Positions 37,253-48,996 of a stretch of 64,000 bases of DNA are shown here, piece by piece (position 1 is the first letter of the stretch; each line of letters begins with the position of its first letter). Where the stretch lies: positions 10,632,501 through 10,696,500 of the forward strand of contig OX291556.1 in NCBI GenBank assembly GCA_946406115.1. Reading direction: 5' to 3'. The notes under the pieces were generated by a model. The model was not told the DNA's origin, did not search any database, and was given only the letters and a program-made list of their open reading frames with translations. The stretch is from Apoda limacodes (lineage: Eukaryota; Arthropoda; Insecta; Lepidoptera; Limacodidae). A program made the position numbers and the translations under genes.

Positions 37253-37389
37253 AAGGTAACATGTATTTATTAGTTGATACACTATAATATTATGTTTCGT
37301 TTGTGATTTTACAAAGATTACCTATTGGACGCTCGCAATAACACAGTATTGTAATTAGTTTGTAAAGTTAGTTGTAGTTAATTTACTTG

Positions 37390-37455
37390 ACGTTTTGAAA
37401 GTGTTCTTATAAAGTAACCCATTTGAATAAAAAAGATTTTGATTTGATTTGATCT
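37390..37455 (+). mobile_element. LINE 3' end with TTTGATT repeats
   Basis: CCCATTTGAATAAAAAAGAT followed by TTTGATTTGATTTGAT is a typical 3' terminus of a different insect LINE. It is the plus-strand counterpart of the fragment at 3.43 kb. Confidence 0.6.
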
Positions 37456-38010
37456 ATTCTGGGTCCTCTTTTATTTATAATTAACGTTAATGATCTCCTT
37501 TTTTTTGTAAAAACGTTGTCTGAGATCGTTATGTTTGCCGAGGACACATCCTTATTGTTTAAGGAAAATAGAAAAAATTATCATAATTTAAAACATTTTC
37601 ATTATATTTATTAACCGTTAACCATTTTAGAATATAATGTAGACTATTATATTCTAAAATGGTTTACGGTTAATAACCTAGCTTCAAATTCATATAAAAC
37701 TAAATCTCTAAATGTTTCGCTATTAAATTAATTAAATCCCCAAAGTCTAAAAAATAAAATTAATATTGATGGTAACGTACTGGAAGCAGTCAGTGGCACT
37801 AAGTTTCTAGGCATCATCGTTAATACTAAGCTTCAGTGGGGTCCTTACATTGTTGAGCTCTCTTCAAGACCTCTATGATGCTTCTACACAGCTGAAAAAT
37901 CTATTATAAAATTTTGTTAGTTATTTAATGACAATATCCCTTTACAGTTGCTAGGTATTAATTATTGTATATCATGTGTAATAATGACATCCATAAATGT
38001 AGGACTTGTA
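37455..38010 (+). pseudogene. Reverse transcriptase fragment of a third LINE type
   Basis: The frame reads SILGPLLFIINVNDLLFFVK, then IVMFAEDTSLLFK (the catalytic box is FAED instead of FADD), is interrupted by a fold-back palindrome, then resumes KWFTVNNLASNSYKTK and GTKFLGIIVNTKLQWGPYI. It is dead: the second catalytic Asp is changed and a stop and rearrangement are present. It directly follows another LINE 3' end. Confidence 0.8.
37611..37673. repeat. 28-bp fold-back palindrome in the LINE remnant
   Basis: Arms 37611-37638 and 37646-37673 are inverted copies with one mismatch and a 7-base loop. The right arm is genuine LINE sequence (KWFTVNN). The left arm is its inverted copy. Confidence 0.9.
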
Positions 38011-38054
38011 CCAAAATGGTCCAGAATACATAATAATGATAATTGTAGTCTATC

Positions 38055-38170
38055 CCCGCTTGCAACACCAGGGTTTTACACGTCGGTTGCCGACCCATTA
38101 GGAATCCAATCACCTCCTTGCTGAAGAACCCTATGCTGTAGTCTCACGATGAAGCACCTCCTCCAAAACC
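38055..38170 (-). mobile_element. Jockey LINE 3' scrap, antisense
   Basis: CGCTTGCAACACCAGGG, GTTGCCGACCCATTAGGAAT and TGAAGAACCCTATGCTGTAG match the antisense ORF2 end, with many changes. Confidence 0.65.
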
Positions 38171-38976
38171 GCTTGCTAGGCACTTGGAACACTTGGAAAA
38201 ATTCAATGTTTTCTAGCAAGAAAAACATTTTGTTAAATAATTTATTTTAAAGATAAAGATTCTTAGATTTACTTAAAAACCAAAAACTCATAAAAATTTA
38301 ATTTCGTAGAAAGCGCACTCCGATTAATGCGTTATATACCGACTGCGGAAGTACGGGAGCTTCTGCCTACTCATTCGCGTAGATCCGTCGTAGCTCGTAG
38401 CAATGTGTAGAGCGCTTCGTAGCACTATGTAGAGCGTTTCATAGACATATTTCGATTGGGTAATAAAATCCTTGTTCTTGTGATTTGATTGTAGGCTGTT
38501 TGTTCTCTGATTTTATTATTTTTTTACTTACTACTTTTTATTGCTATCAAGATTTAAAGCCACTTGTATATCAAATAATTGTTGGAGATTATGATCGCTA
38601 AAATGACTTCAGCAAGTTTCCTGCGTGTCGTAATAATACTTATTTATTTTACATAATATTCAAAAACTATATTCAATAATTTTTAAAGCCTAACTCGAAA
38701 ATATCTTTTAAGTCTTATTTTATTTGCTGATGATAATTAAGATAAGTTGCAATCTCTTTGTGGTTTATGCGCATACTTTAAAACAATTTGGATTTCGCAA
38801 AAACTTAGAATCCTATTTTATTTAATAGTTCTTTTAAAGCCCTAATTTACTTATTTTCAAAACACGTAGTTTAAAAGTGGGAGGGACATTAATTTTTTAA
38901 CTTTGAAAGCCAATAACTCGAAAAATATGCATTTAAGAGATTTTTTTCTTTCGAATGCAATTATAAAGAACGATAA

Positions 38977-38998
38977 TGTGTGTGTGTGTGTGTGTGTA
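38977..38998. repeat. (GT)n microsatellite
   Basis: A TG run of about 11 units in AT-rich DNA. No gene is supported in 38,190-39,680. A hydrophobic 89-codon frame at 39072-39341 has AT-rich chance character. Confidence 0.9.
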
Positions 38999-41900
38999 TG
39001 CGAACCCTTTAAGGCTTTTCTGTCGAAATATACATAACTGTTATTACTGGTAGAAACAGCACACAAACAAAATGGCTTTCAATCTTCAAACAAAACTGAT
39101 AATTCATTTATTATTATTTATATTTATAACATACTTCATTGTTTATTACTTCTCATTTCTCTTACAAAGAGCTTGTTACACATCTCAACAGCTGGTATCT
39201 GGTATACGTAACCTCGTTATAGGAAAAAACTTTGTTAATAAGAACACTCTGAGATATTTTCCTCTCCATCTTCAGATAATGACCGACAAAGACTATTTTT
39301 ATATTTTCGTATCTTATGTCTTGTTGACCTTTTCCATTTAATTAGTTCTTCTTTCAATTTCATTGAATTGCTGCCATCTATCATAACAGTGAATAATAAC
39401 ACATTAGATAATGAGCATAAAACACTCGTGAGGAAGAAGTTGCATAGTGTTTTTTTAACTCGCGTTCTTTAATTTTCAAATATAGAAATCGAAAGTAGTA
39501 TCATATTGGTAGTCTATTTTGGCTATGTGTATCGAAAAGTAAAGTCACAACATTATAACACGACCAAATCGTGCTGAAAAGAGCGTGATGGCGAAGAATG
39601 GCGCTGATTGATAATATTACTCAATTAATGAAGTTAACAAATAGATGGTGTTCCGTATTGTCCATTAATTTTATTTTCATGCGTTATTAGCTTAATATGT
39701 ATTTCGTTAGTTAAGTTTTGAAAGTCACAGACCGGGCTAGGTATATGAATAAAAATATGGGATTGTTTTACAAAATATGTGTGTATTTTTTACATGACAT
39801 TTTGATACACAATAAAATATATTAGCAAAAAACAATTTATTTTTAAATATTACGCTTTTAGAAGAGTTATTTACCTTAAAGACTGATGACGCTTTCTATG
39901 TATTTTAAAGCGAAATATTTCAATATAAACTTTTTTTGTAAATGCTGTTTTGTACAGAAAGAATTATTTTCTATAGGTCCCAAAAAGTTCATCAATTTAG
40001 ACATACATTGATGTGACTTATTAGAAAGTTTATACTCCTCCGAAATACTACGTTCGAAAACAATTTTGAAATCTATACACCTATGTTCCCTGCCCAACCA
40101 TTGGGGTCCGACTTGCACCTGACCATAGAGGAAAGAATTTGAAGTATGAATCTTTACAAAATTTTTACAAGATTTTGATTTACTTTGGCAAAATTTTGCA
40201 TATGCGTATTTCTGTGTGTAATAAAATATTTATAATTATTAGTAGATATATGTGTATTTATTTTGTACCCTAAGGACACGAGTTATTCTCTGATTAGTCG
40301 TATTGCTTTTGTTTGTTAGATACTTACCCATGACCTTCTAGTCATTTGATTCTACAAACTTACTGATTGACACCATATATACTATGATTATTACATCTGG
40401 AAAACTTACTTTTGCAGGTCAATTATTTTACTCAACGCTTTGTTGGTTGTATAGGAAACTTTCAGTTTCATTGTAATTGTAGATGTTTTATAACTATAAA
40501 TAGTCTATTTATAGGGGTAAGGAGGTTTATTGAGACGCTTTCCCACTTTGGTATCTTGATGATAAGTATACCTACTCAATCTCATTATAGTAAGATCTAA
40601 GCCCGGTAAACTTTGATTCGTTGTAGCCCACTTTACCCCGCTGTCCTCTTTGCCTACTCTTTTAACAAACAAACTGCGGCTAAATTAATGAAATACACCA
40701 TTCTTTTAAAACAATTCGTGCGATATTCACTGCAAAATGGATCGACTAATTTAGAAACTTTACGTCGCGGATATACAACAACTTACAAAAGTTTTATCGC
40801 AATCGAAAGAATGAATAAAATATATAGGTTACAAACAAACAAACAAAGACATAATTTCTTATACATATAAATGGGAGGTATGATCATATTTATTCAAATT
40901 TAGGAAGATAATTTTATTATAAGTCTGCTAACGGGACATTATCCAAGACTCCATCAAAATTCAATTTAGTAAAAAGTACCTTCGCTGAGTAAAGTCCCTA
41001 CAGCGCGACTGCGGAAGTAGGGGAGCTCGTCGACAAACATAGAAAGGTATCTTGTTTTAAACCTTATACAGCAAAATTATCGGTAAAATTATTTTTATTA
41101 TAAGTGCCAAATGCAATTTTATATTTTGCAAGCACAAAACAAGTTTAAAACCATACCAATAAAGAAAAATCTTCTTGCGAAGTACGTAATGTCGATGACC
41201 CCATCATCGAAAAATATTTTCAGGCTAGATAGGGTGGATAGATAGATCCCTGGGGATCGAGGAGTATGCAGTATACTTATTTGAAAAACTTTTGCATTTC
41301 TTCTTACACGAATGTTTAAGTCATTTTGGTTTTTTTTGGCGAAAGTTATATTATGTAGACTTTGGGTTATTGCCCAGGTCATCTTGTTGATACCCAAGTA
41401 ATATATCAAACTTAAGACAAGCTATTCCTTCTAATCATAAATGTGTGTATTGTTTGCAAATGAGGTCGCAGTTGACGCATAAATGTTTGAGAGACTACGC
41501 GTATGGTTGAGGATCGCGCGTTTTGATGTCGGTCAAGTAACCGACACAGCTCAAAAAATCATGAATGCAATTAAAACTTTACTTATTTACTAGCAAATGT
41601 CGTCCTGCATTTGTGTGTTCGCTGATTCGTGCGAATAATAGTGACCAGCATAACATGGCCCATTAATAAGATCATAAAACCAAGGAAATAAAGACTAAAT
41701 AACTTTTTATTTATATTTATGTATTCCGATGCGTTACTAATTCTTAAAATCGATTTTAGTAACATCTAAAATTTTACACAAGAAGATACCGTAGAAAACC
41801 GCTTACGGGAAAAGTTTTAAATATTGTACTTTTGAACTTCTAATGACGCAAGTTGTCATATTTTTTAAAAATAAGTATTCTGATTTCAATCCTGAAACCT

Positions 41901-42054
41901 ACCCTTCTATCATAACTTTGTAACAAATGGTATGCGACTTTTCATAATTGACTCTATCTTTCTAGTCACAAACAGACGGACAAACGCCGAAATGATTTTT
42001 AAACGTATGATTAGTATGTAAATTACTATCTTCTGTCATATTGTAATAATAAAC

Positions 42055-42540
42055 GTTGTGCGAGGACAGCGCACGGGTTATGTCGGACTCTCACTGACTA
42101 AGAGCGAAGGTGTTTCTTATCGTGCGAAGCCACGGCTTTTCAGCGAGGCCATGGAAACTCTTGAATGCGTCCGCGACTCCGTCAGCAGCGTTACCTCTAC
42201 GTCTCCGGTGGCGGCACGATCAGTTGCATTCCACATCCGTAACAGTGCCGTGCGGGGCACACATCTCTCTCCTTTGACCCCATCCCTATCGTGGGTGGTG
42301 GCTTCCCCGAGCCTCCTACCCGGGGCCACTGCATTAGAGTGGCAACGAAACACTAAAACAGCTCTTCCACCGCGGCCCCACCTCAGCGTGATAGAAAGGA
42401 ACCCAGACACCTAGGTGGTAGGCCCCACTTCCCAAGTGAGGCCTACCACCTAGCCGTAACCGGCCTCCGCATGCAAACGGGCCCAGGCCTTGGGCTCATA
42501 GGAGCGATCCTTCAGTCCAGGTTATTAGCCATTGGTGAGC
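42055..42540. other. GC-rich block with terminal hairpin (copy 1)
   Basis: It is flanked by AT-rich DNA. Frames of 118 (plus, 42058-42414) and 97 codons (minus) run through it, as expected by chance in a GC island, with no conserved motif visible. It contains a 20-bp-arm hairpin at 42411-42453. It may be the body of a SINE/LINE-like repeat or a short CpG-rich regulatory segment. Identity unknown. Confidence 0.45.
42411..42453. repeat. Near-perfect hairpin, 20-bp arms, CCC loop
   Basis: CTAGGTGGTAGGCCCCACTT is followed by CCC and the inverted arm with a single C-A mismatch. It could fold strongly in RNA. The duplicate is at 56899-56941. Confidence 0.92.
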
Positions 42541-43431
42541 AATTAGAGACAAATTACTCGACCTATGCCAGGTACACCAGCTATTTGACGTTATTTGACT
42601 TTAATTTCTTTAAAACCCTGTTTTAAGCAAGACCAATAAGTTGTTATTAATAATATCAAGTAAAATACTGTAAATGTCATTTTGCCTTGATATATCAATC
42701 TACAGGAATTTGCAAATATTATTGTTCCGTTGACAAGCGATTGTACTTCTGATATTCTTTTCCTAGAAATCAACATTGCGAACCGTTAGGAAAGTACAAG
42801 AAATGGATACTTTGATGATTCCACTTTCGAAAATTTCAATAAAAATATTTTAGACATAGACAACATTACAACACAGACACTAACAAGGCAAGCATCTACA
42901 AAATATTGGTGGCTGCACACTAAACGGAACACAAAACAGATACGAACAGGTAACTACAATATAGGAGCAGCGCTACACAGTGTCGAGCGATGCTATGTCA
43001 GAAAAGGACCCGCGACTCAGCATTTACTGGGGTAAGGGTAAGGGCTATTTTCAGCGAGGCTCTAAGACAGACACGAATTCAGTAAGGTGACAGGCAAGGT
43101 GTAATCTAAATTTGAACATAAGATAATTAGTTGTACATTGTTTTTCACATATTGACAAATCGTAAAAAATAATGGGTATTATGTGTATGGTTATATATGT
43201 AAGATTAGATTTTGACTTTGGCTTTGATTGTTCTCAATTCCTTTTAAATACTTACTGATTTTTATTGCTCGTGCACAAAGATACGTTTATTTAAAAAAAA
43301 TGTAGTTAGTGTTTTAATATTGTTTTAATAAAAACAAATGTATAATATATATTGCAAAATCGTTACAGATCTAAACTTAACTATTCATAGCTGCATCACA
43401 GTATAAAAATATTATTGCAGTCTTCTATTCA

Positions 43432-43694
43432 TCACCACCAGCGTGGTGGTGGAGGTCCATGTTGGTGGTGATGGTGTGGTGGTGGCGGAGGACCGTGATG
43501 ATGATGTGGTGGCGGTGGGGGTGGATGATGATGATGTGGCGGTGGCGGCGGATAATGATGTGGGGGGTGATGGTGATGATGGTGATGTGGCGGTGGTGGA
43601 GGATGCATCCCACGTCCGTAGTGGTAACAATGAGGGGCGCAGAAACCAGTTCCGCAGTGTGGGCCGCAAGGCAGCGCGTGTGGTGGTGGCATAG
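43432..43694 (-). CDS. Gene A, last exon: 86-residue Cys-motif, Pro/His-rich protein
   Basis: Family not recognised. The frame from the ATG at 43692 gives 86 residues. Residues 1-26 form a compact module, PCGPHCGTGFCAPHCYHYG preceded by MPPPHAL, with cysteines at 9, 13, 18 and 22 (C-x3-C-x4-C-x3-C). Residues 29-83 alternate Pro runs with runs of 4-7 His, and the protein ends in RWW. A polypyrimidine-poor but valid acceptor (ATTACAG) lies two bases before the ATG. An upstream exon is therefore likely, and it could encode a signal peptide; this exon has none. Gene B at 49.5 kb has the same length, the same cysteine spacing and the same splice position, so selection on the protein is plausible. 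An AATAAA lies about 145 bp past the stop. The composition suggests an extracellular structural or metal-binding protein, but that is inference. A plus-strand frame over the same bases is a low-complexity shadow. Confidence 0.6.
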
Positions 43695-44172
43695 CTGTAA
43701 TTAAGAACATACAAACTTGGTTAATGTCAAGGTTATAATAAATCATTGATGTTAAGAGTTTTGTTGTTTAGAACATTATCTACTAGCCATAAGTAAACTA
43801 ATATACCTATTTTAACTCTTATCCAAGAGAATTATTCAATCCTACAACTAACGGCTATTCCTATGTAGCTAATACATTGAAAATATTTTGGAATAGTCTA
43901 GACAAAAAAGGTGAGCTGGTTACTAGACAAAATATCGGCTTCCTAATATTTAGAATTTAGCAACGCGAAATTTATGTTGAATTAACTCAGAGTTAAACTT
44001 CTCATTTCTTATTCTAATTTCCTTTTAGTACATATTTATACGTTTATAATGTTCAGTTCCGCTATGACGCTCTGTCGATACAAAGCCGCAATCGACTAGT
44101 TTGGTAAACATGAATAAAATCACACAAATATGAATAACTATTAAGTTATTACATTAGATTAAAGATTCTCAC

Positions 44173-44240
44173 CTTGTCTTATTTCCAATATAACCAATTC
44201 TAATATGTCACTATTTTTAGAAATGCACTTCAATTTGAAA
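44173..44240 (-). other. Candidate upstream exon of gene A (weak)
   Basis: The minus strand has a good splice donor (CAAG then GTGAGA) with its last exon base at 44173, which would give a 478-bp intron to gene A. The phase needed to join gene A in frame stays open through a hydrophobic stretch, KLKCISKNSDILELVILEI, but contains no ATG. It would therefore be a 5' leader exon, or there is another exon further upstream. The gene B candidate at 51.33 kb has a loosely similar frame. The duplicate lies at 58661-58728. Chance open frame remains quite possible. Confidence 0.25.
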
Positions 44241-44261
44241 AATTCGGTTTACGTTTATGGT

Positions 44262-44283
44262 TCGATGGTTTATCTATTAATGA
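44262..44283 (-). promoter_or_regulatory. Block upstream of gene A exon candidate, similar to one at gene B
   Basis: About 90-110 bp upstream of the candidate donor there is an AATAGATAA-x4-ATCGA block on the minus strand. A comparable block lies upstream of the gene B candidate exon at 51446-51466. The match is about 16 of 21 positions by eye. It could be a shared promoter element or coincidence in AT-rich DNA. Confidence 0.2.
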
Positions 44284-44984
44284 TAAGCGTCCGAACGTAA
44301 AGGCTTATTTATCGCCTTTGTACAAACATTGTGTTTCCAGAATTGGCTAATCTTCACATATCAGTCGATAACATACGTAGGTACGTTAAAAGTGATAAAA
44401 CCTTAGGCATGACTTATTGTTTTCGACAGGGAGTTTTTGTTTTTATTTTATGAGTCATTTGGTTTTTCACGAACAAGGTCACCTTATCCGTCTCTAAAAT
44501 GTAAGTGAAGGTAGAACGCACAACGAGAATGGACCGAGGAAAGGAGGGAGGTGCATCCCTGGCGCACGTGGATGTGGATGATGTTTTCCGGCTTCCGTAA
44601 ATACTACTGAATCGTTTTGGAGGATTTGCAAGGTAAGTTATCATCTTATTATTTTAAATAGTTATAAGTCCAGATTTAAGTCTTATTTTATTCGACATAA
44701 ATGTATTTATTATTTGCTTAGCTTAACTTAAAATAAAACCCGCTTAGCTTATATTGTAGGTTCACGTATTTATTGTACAGAGCGGTACATTACAACTTCC
44801 GCATGTCAATTATGGTTTGGATACCGTTAGAGCTATTGTGAAAATACATTTTACTCGCTAAATCGAATTTGGTCCAATTTGACACGAGTTTAGTGAGCAA
44901 TGGTAGAAAATAGCCTTGCGTGCCGTAAAACTTAGAATCGCTCAACGTATTATTCACAGAAGCGGAAGAACGTAATATACATAA

Positions 44985-45770
44985 AGAAAGGCAAAGTCTT
45001 TTTTCAGAATTAAAAACTAAATACCACGTTTGAGTATGGTAACGTCAACAATTCTGATGGTTCGTCTTTGAACCGAGTAAAGGCACCTACTGAGGGAAAC
45101 ACTCTTAATGGCGTTAGACCTATGACTTATAAAGCAGCAATTTTTACGCTCTCTATCAACACCAAGTTCTTAAACGCCAGATTTCACTTATCTTCTAAAC
45201 GAAGCTGAAACTCAAGTTCGTTAGAGATATCGACGCCAAGGATCCTAATACTTCGGAAATTAGCTTAAGAAGTTTCCTGAAATTGTGAATCCCCAATGAA
45301 CACGCAGACTTGTGACCTGTGTGTGTTTTATTTAGACTTGGTTTCTTTGATCTCCAGTCCCCACTTGAAGACATTGGACAAAGTGTTCTCGATTTTATAT
45401 AAATGGCTTGTTTAACTTATTTCCACAATGGAAAATGCGATGTTTGTACTGTAACAAGCATTTCTATTTCTGTCGTCCTCATAGCAATGTATGCCAACGA
45501 TAAATAGCATATGATAAACAACATTGGAGATAGCACAGAACCTTGTGGGGCACCAGAGTCAGATATCTTTGCTTTTAGAGCATCTTCCTACTGTTAATTG
45601 CGGCTCTTTTGAATTTATCTTCTAGACATAAAGCTTACCATCCATTTGCACAACTGCGGTTCGAAAAATGTCGACTCCGATGAAAGACCTCGCAGTTCTA
45701 GTGATTATATACGATGACAACACCTTACTTAACACATAAAGGGCCATCGGTGTGTGAGCTCCACTTTATA
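44985..45770 (-). pseudogene. Decayed Jockey reverse transcriptase, antisense (copy 1)
   Basis: On the minus strand: a LTHRWPL block (about 45755), then KWMVSFMS, then SGAPQGSVLSPMLFII (45526-45570 region), then VFKWGLEIK, QVCVF and IRILGVDISNELEFQLRLED, and finally the antisense of GTTCGTCTTTGAACCGAG near 45060. Frameshifts, stops and loss of the YADD box make it dead. It is collinear with residues about 400-690 of the 16.75-kb element. Confidence 0.78.
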
Positions 45771-46164
45771 GTAATTAAAATGTAAACAAAATAAACCTCT
45801 AAAGCAGACAGAGAATTGAGCTAAGTGTTTTAACTGGTGTCCGATCAAAACAGGTTTTCCAGCCGAAACTGAAATTTTTGCCTCAGTTTATCTCAGGTCT
45901 CAGTTTTGGCCGAAACCTAAACCGAAACTTAATTGAACATGTTTAAAATTTCTACTGTATACTGAATTCTGGAGTACACATTTATTTGCACATGCATACC
46001 AAATAATTAAAGGGTATCAAATAAAAAAAATACAAATATGTATATTATATTTAAAGGAATTGACATATTTAAAGGAATGCAAAAAAGTTTAATTAAGATA
46101 AATTATTTCGTACTAACCCTACTTACCAGTATTATGTAATTTGAAGAAAGAACAGGTTTGAAGG

Positions 46165-46400
46165 TCGTAGTCCAAGTTTTGGTGTAGCCAGCACACTCGT
46201 CTGACCTAAATCCGATAGAACATGTTTGGGACAAACTGGGAAAACAAATTTTTATAAAGAAATCCAGCATCAGCTATTCTAAGGAACCTCAAAACAGGAT
46301 TGGTTTAAGAATAGAACCTTATGTCTCAAAGTTTCATTGATAAAAATTATGCCCAGACGGATGCAGGCAGTTTTGACAGCAAGAGGATACAGTACATGAT
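46165..46400 (+). pseudogene. Tc1/mariner-like transposase C-terminal remnant (copy 1)
   Basis: The frame reads VVQVLV-stop-PAHSSDLNPIEHVWDKLGKQ, the conserved end of DD34E transposases. NPIE holds the last catalytic Glu, and the usual Trp before PAHS has become TAG. After a frame change, MPRRMQAVLTARGYST-stop matches the usual C-terminus. The N-terminal two thirds are not recognisable. Inactive. Confidence 0.8.
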
Positions 46401-48316
46401 GAACAGTGTTTAGAACAATATTCAGTTTTTATTATGTTAGGTCAAAACTCCTTACAATTTAAGTTACTGAGTTTACTGCCTCTACTTACTTTTCTTTTTC
46501 GTTAAGTTTAATTGTTTTTCATATTAATTTATGCGTTCTCCTAAATATGTCCACGGGTGTATGTTACATACTTAATTATGAATTTATACACTATATTATT
46601 ATACTTTTAAGAATTTATCATACTGTAAATACGCACACCATAAGTACATTTGAAAAAAATAATTATTGTTTTTTTTAATTTTATTTCACCAGGTATTTTA
46701 TGATTTACATATAGGAAATATTTTTTTTATTTGAAACTACTTTTAAACGTATACTTGGCGCGAATTTTAACAGAGAATCTGTTTTTGATGGGATTTATCT
46801 AGTATTAAATATTATTTATTTATTAAAATAAATTGAATTTCAAATAGAACTTAGGTTCAAACCAATAAGACCATTTCAAATTTGATTGCGCTTTGAAGCA
46901 ATTTATCCGAGTAATATCTAAATAGAATATTTTATGTGTCGCTTAAAAATAAATCACAAAAAAACAAAGTTCTATATATCTAATAATTGCCATTGGAATA
47001 AAATAATATCAGAAGTACAAGTAAAAACAAAACATATACTTAATGATTTATGTGTAAAATGCAAACTCGACTCAATACGATCAACGATGGGCGACCGACG
47101 CCGGACTCAACTAAACCAAGCAAGCGGGGCGAAAACGGGTTAGCTGCGAAGTTAGCCGAACTACGCACGCCAATTCACGAACAATGAGTTTCGGTGCGGC
47201 TGAAACTAGAAACCGAAATTTCGGTCGGTCATTTGTTTCAACCTATTTCATAATAAAAAATGAATTTACTTCGTTTGCTGAAAATTATGGGATTCTACTT
47301 CAAAAATGGAATGAATTGAAGAAGTCTTTAGAGGCTTATTTTTAGTAGCCATTTGAAGACAGGTCAATTTTCTTATTTTACTTATATTTAATTTATAAGT
47401 TGCTAATTAATATTATAAAATTTGAATTAAAAATACTAGTAAAGACATAGACTACGTTACAAAGCAAACTATACATATTGCCATAACATTGGCAGCTACA
47501 CATTTAGGAACTACTTACACTAAAAAGGCATAAATAAGCAACTACAGTATTGGAGTAGCAGATACTACATTATCGGGTCAGAAAAACACAAAACATTGTT
47601 TAGCCAATAATAATCTGTAAAATTACTTAAGCATTGTTCCTATACAACTGCAACGTTTATTACGTTATATAGATCCCATCAGAGGCGGCTCGTGACAATT
47701 TTTAATGAGTGTTCACAAAAAAAAACAAATATATAAAGAAAGCGTATGAGGTGGGCAATATGCAAAATGCGATAAATTGTAATAAAATGCAATGTATTAT
47801 TGATTGAATATATTCTAATATGAGAGGAATTTACCTATGTACCTTTCTGATGGCTAATAAAAGCTGGCAGTGTTGTAGTGACCCGAATATTAAAGTGTCT
47901 CTTTTGCTTAAATTAGCGATAGATTTTGCTTCTCATGTTTGATTGCTTATACTGCTGCTATTTAGAATTGCTTAAATGCTAACCTTTTATTATTCTATTT
48001 ATAACTGAAATTCATTCGCCTATTTAGATTTAAAAACGCGCGTGTATGCTTTCGTGTCACATTTTTGTGACCCTTTGTTTTTATTTCAAGCTGAATTACT
48101 AAAATATGTTAGCACCGTTTAATCACATCACAATAATCACATTTTATTTTGCTATAGTTACTTGTAAGACAAAAAACAAACTGGTTTTGTAGCTATGTAC
48201 TTATTTATTTTGTTAATCAAAAACTCGCGCACGAACTAAAACATTTGTTGTGATAAAAGCGGCAACAGTGCGCGCCGGCTGGACCGAAGGCGGGGTCAAG
48301 CTGGCGATAGGCCAGG

Positions 48317-48760
48317 AGGCCTACAACTGATATCAGTTTCAATGGTAAAATCATACGACGATCGAGAAATCTACTACATTGGTACTCTTAAACGTTGTTG
48401 AAGCGCTCAATCGAGAACGGAATTTGGTGGCCAATTTCCTAAAATCCTATACAAATATTAAGAATCGGTATTCTTTAAGCCATCAGATCGAGAGTGAAAT
48501 AAGGTATGATGATCTGTGAAAAGAAATGTCAAAATTCTAAATAAACAAAACAAAACTATTGCTACGAAGATTTAATTTTCACTTTAATCTTTATTAGTTT
48601 CAGTATTATTTTTATATTTTGTGATTTTGAAATGTTTGTAATCCTAATTTCAATCCAATCGCAATTTGGTTTAGGAGTACCAATGGAGATCGAGTTTAAG
48701 CTTGCCACGAAATTGGATTGAAACTGGATTGGGATTAAAACTAATATCAGTTGTAGGCCT
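48317..48760. repeat. MITE-like element with inverted ends (copy 1)
   Basis: AGGCCTACAACTGATATCAG at 48317 is mirrored at 48734-48760 over about 27 bp with a few mismatches. The 390-bp interior has no gene. GC-rich sequence flanks both ends, so the true limits may be somewhat wider (about 48270-48780). Confidence 0.65.
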
Positions 48761-48910
48761 TCAGGAGCGGCGCTCCACATTTTGCTAATTTTTATAAAAT
48801 TATTTTTAGTTTATCTCTGCGGAGTTTGCGCCTACCTTTAGCTCATCTTTATTTTGCCTACAAATAACTTTATAAAACCTAAAATATATATATGCTTAAA
48901 ATAGTTATGT

Positions 48911-48996
48911 ACAGCGCAACAAACTATTCTGACCCGGTGTGTGGTTGATGTAGTTTTCATTTTTGACCACAGGGTAAAAAAAGTTTGTTGCACTGT
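48911..48996. repeat. 86-bp imperfect hairpin (copy 1)
   Basis: ACAGCGCAACAAACT at the left is mirrored by AGTTTGTTGCACTGT at the right. Inner arms GACCCGGTGTGTGGT and ACCACAGGGT pair as well, leaving a loop of about 20 bases. The size is like a pre-miRNA or a tiny MITE. The duplicate is at 63824-63909. Confidence 0.7.

Noticed and set aside
39072..39341. Hydrophobic 89-codon frame
   Set aside because: It is Phe/Leu/Ile/Tyr-rich because of AT-rich sequence. There is no paralogue, splice or motif support, and it lies outside the duplicated unit.
42058..42414. 118-codon plus-strand frame and 97-codon minus-strand frame in the GC-rich block
   Set aside because: Both strands are open over the same GC-rich bases, no motif or splice context is visible, and the frames are explained by composition.
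43443..43704. Plus-strand Val/Asp- and Met/Trp-rich frames opposite gene A
   Set aside because: They are low-complexity shadows of the Pro/His codons. The minus-strand frame has the conserved cysteine module and the paralogue.
46934..47143. 69-codon frame repeated at 46934, 61424 and 61847
   Set aside because: Its recurrence is fully explained by the segmental and 423-bp duplications. There is no independent support for coding.
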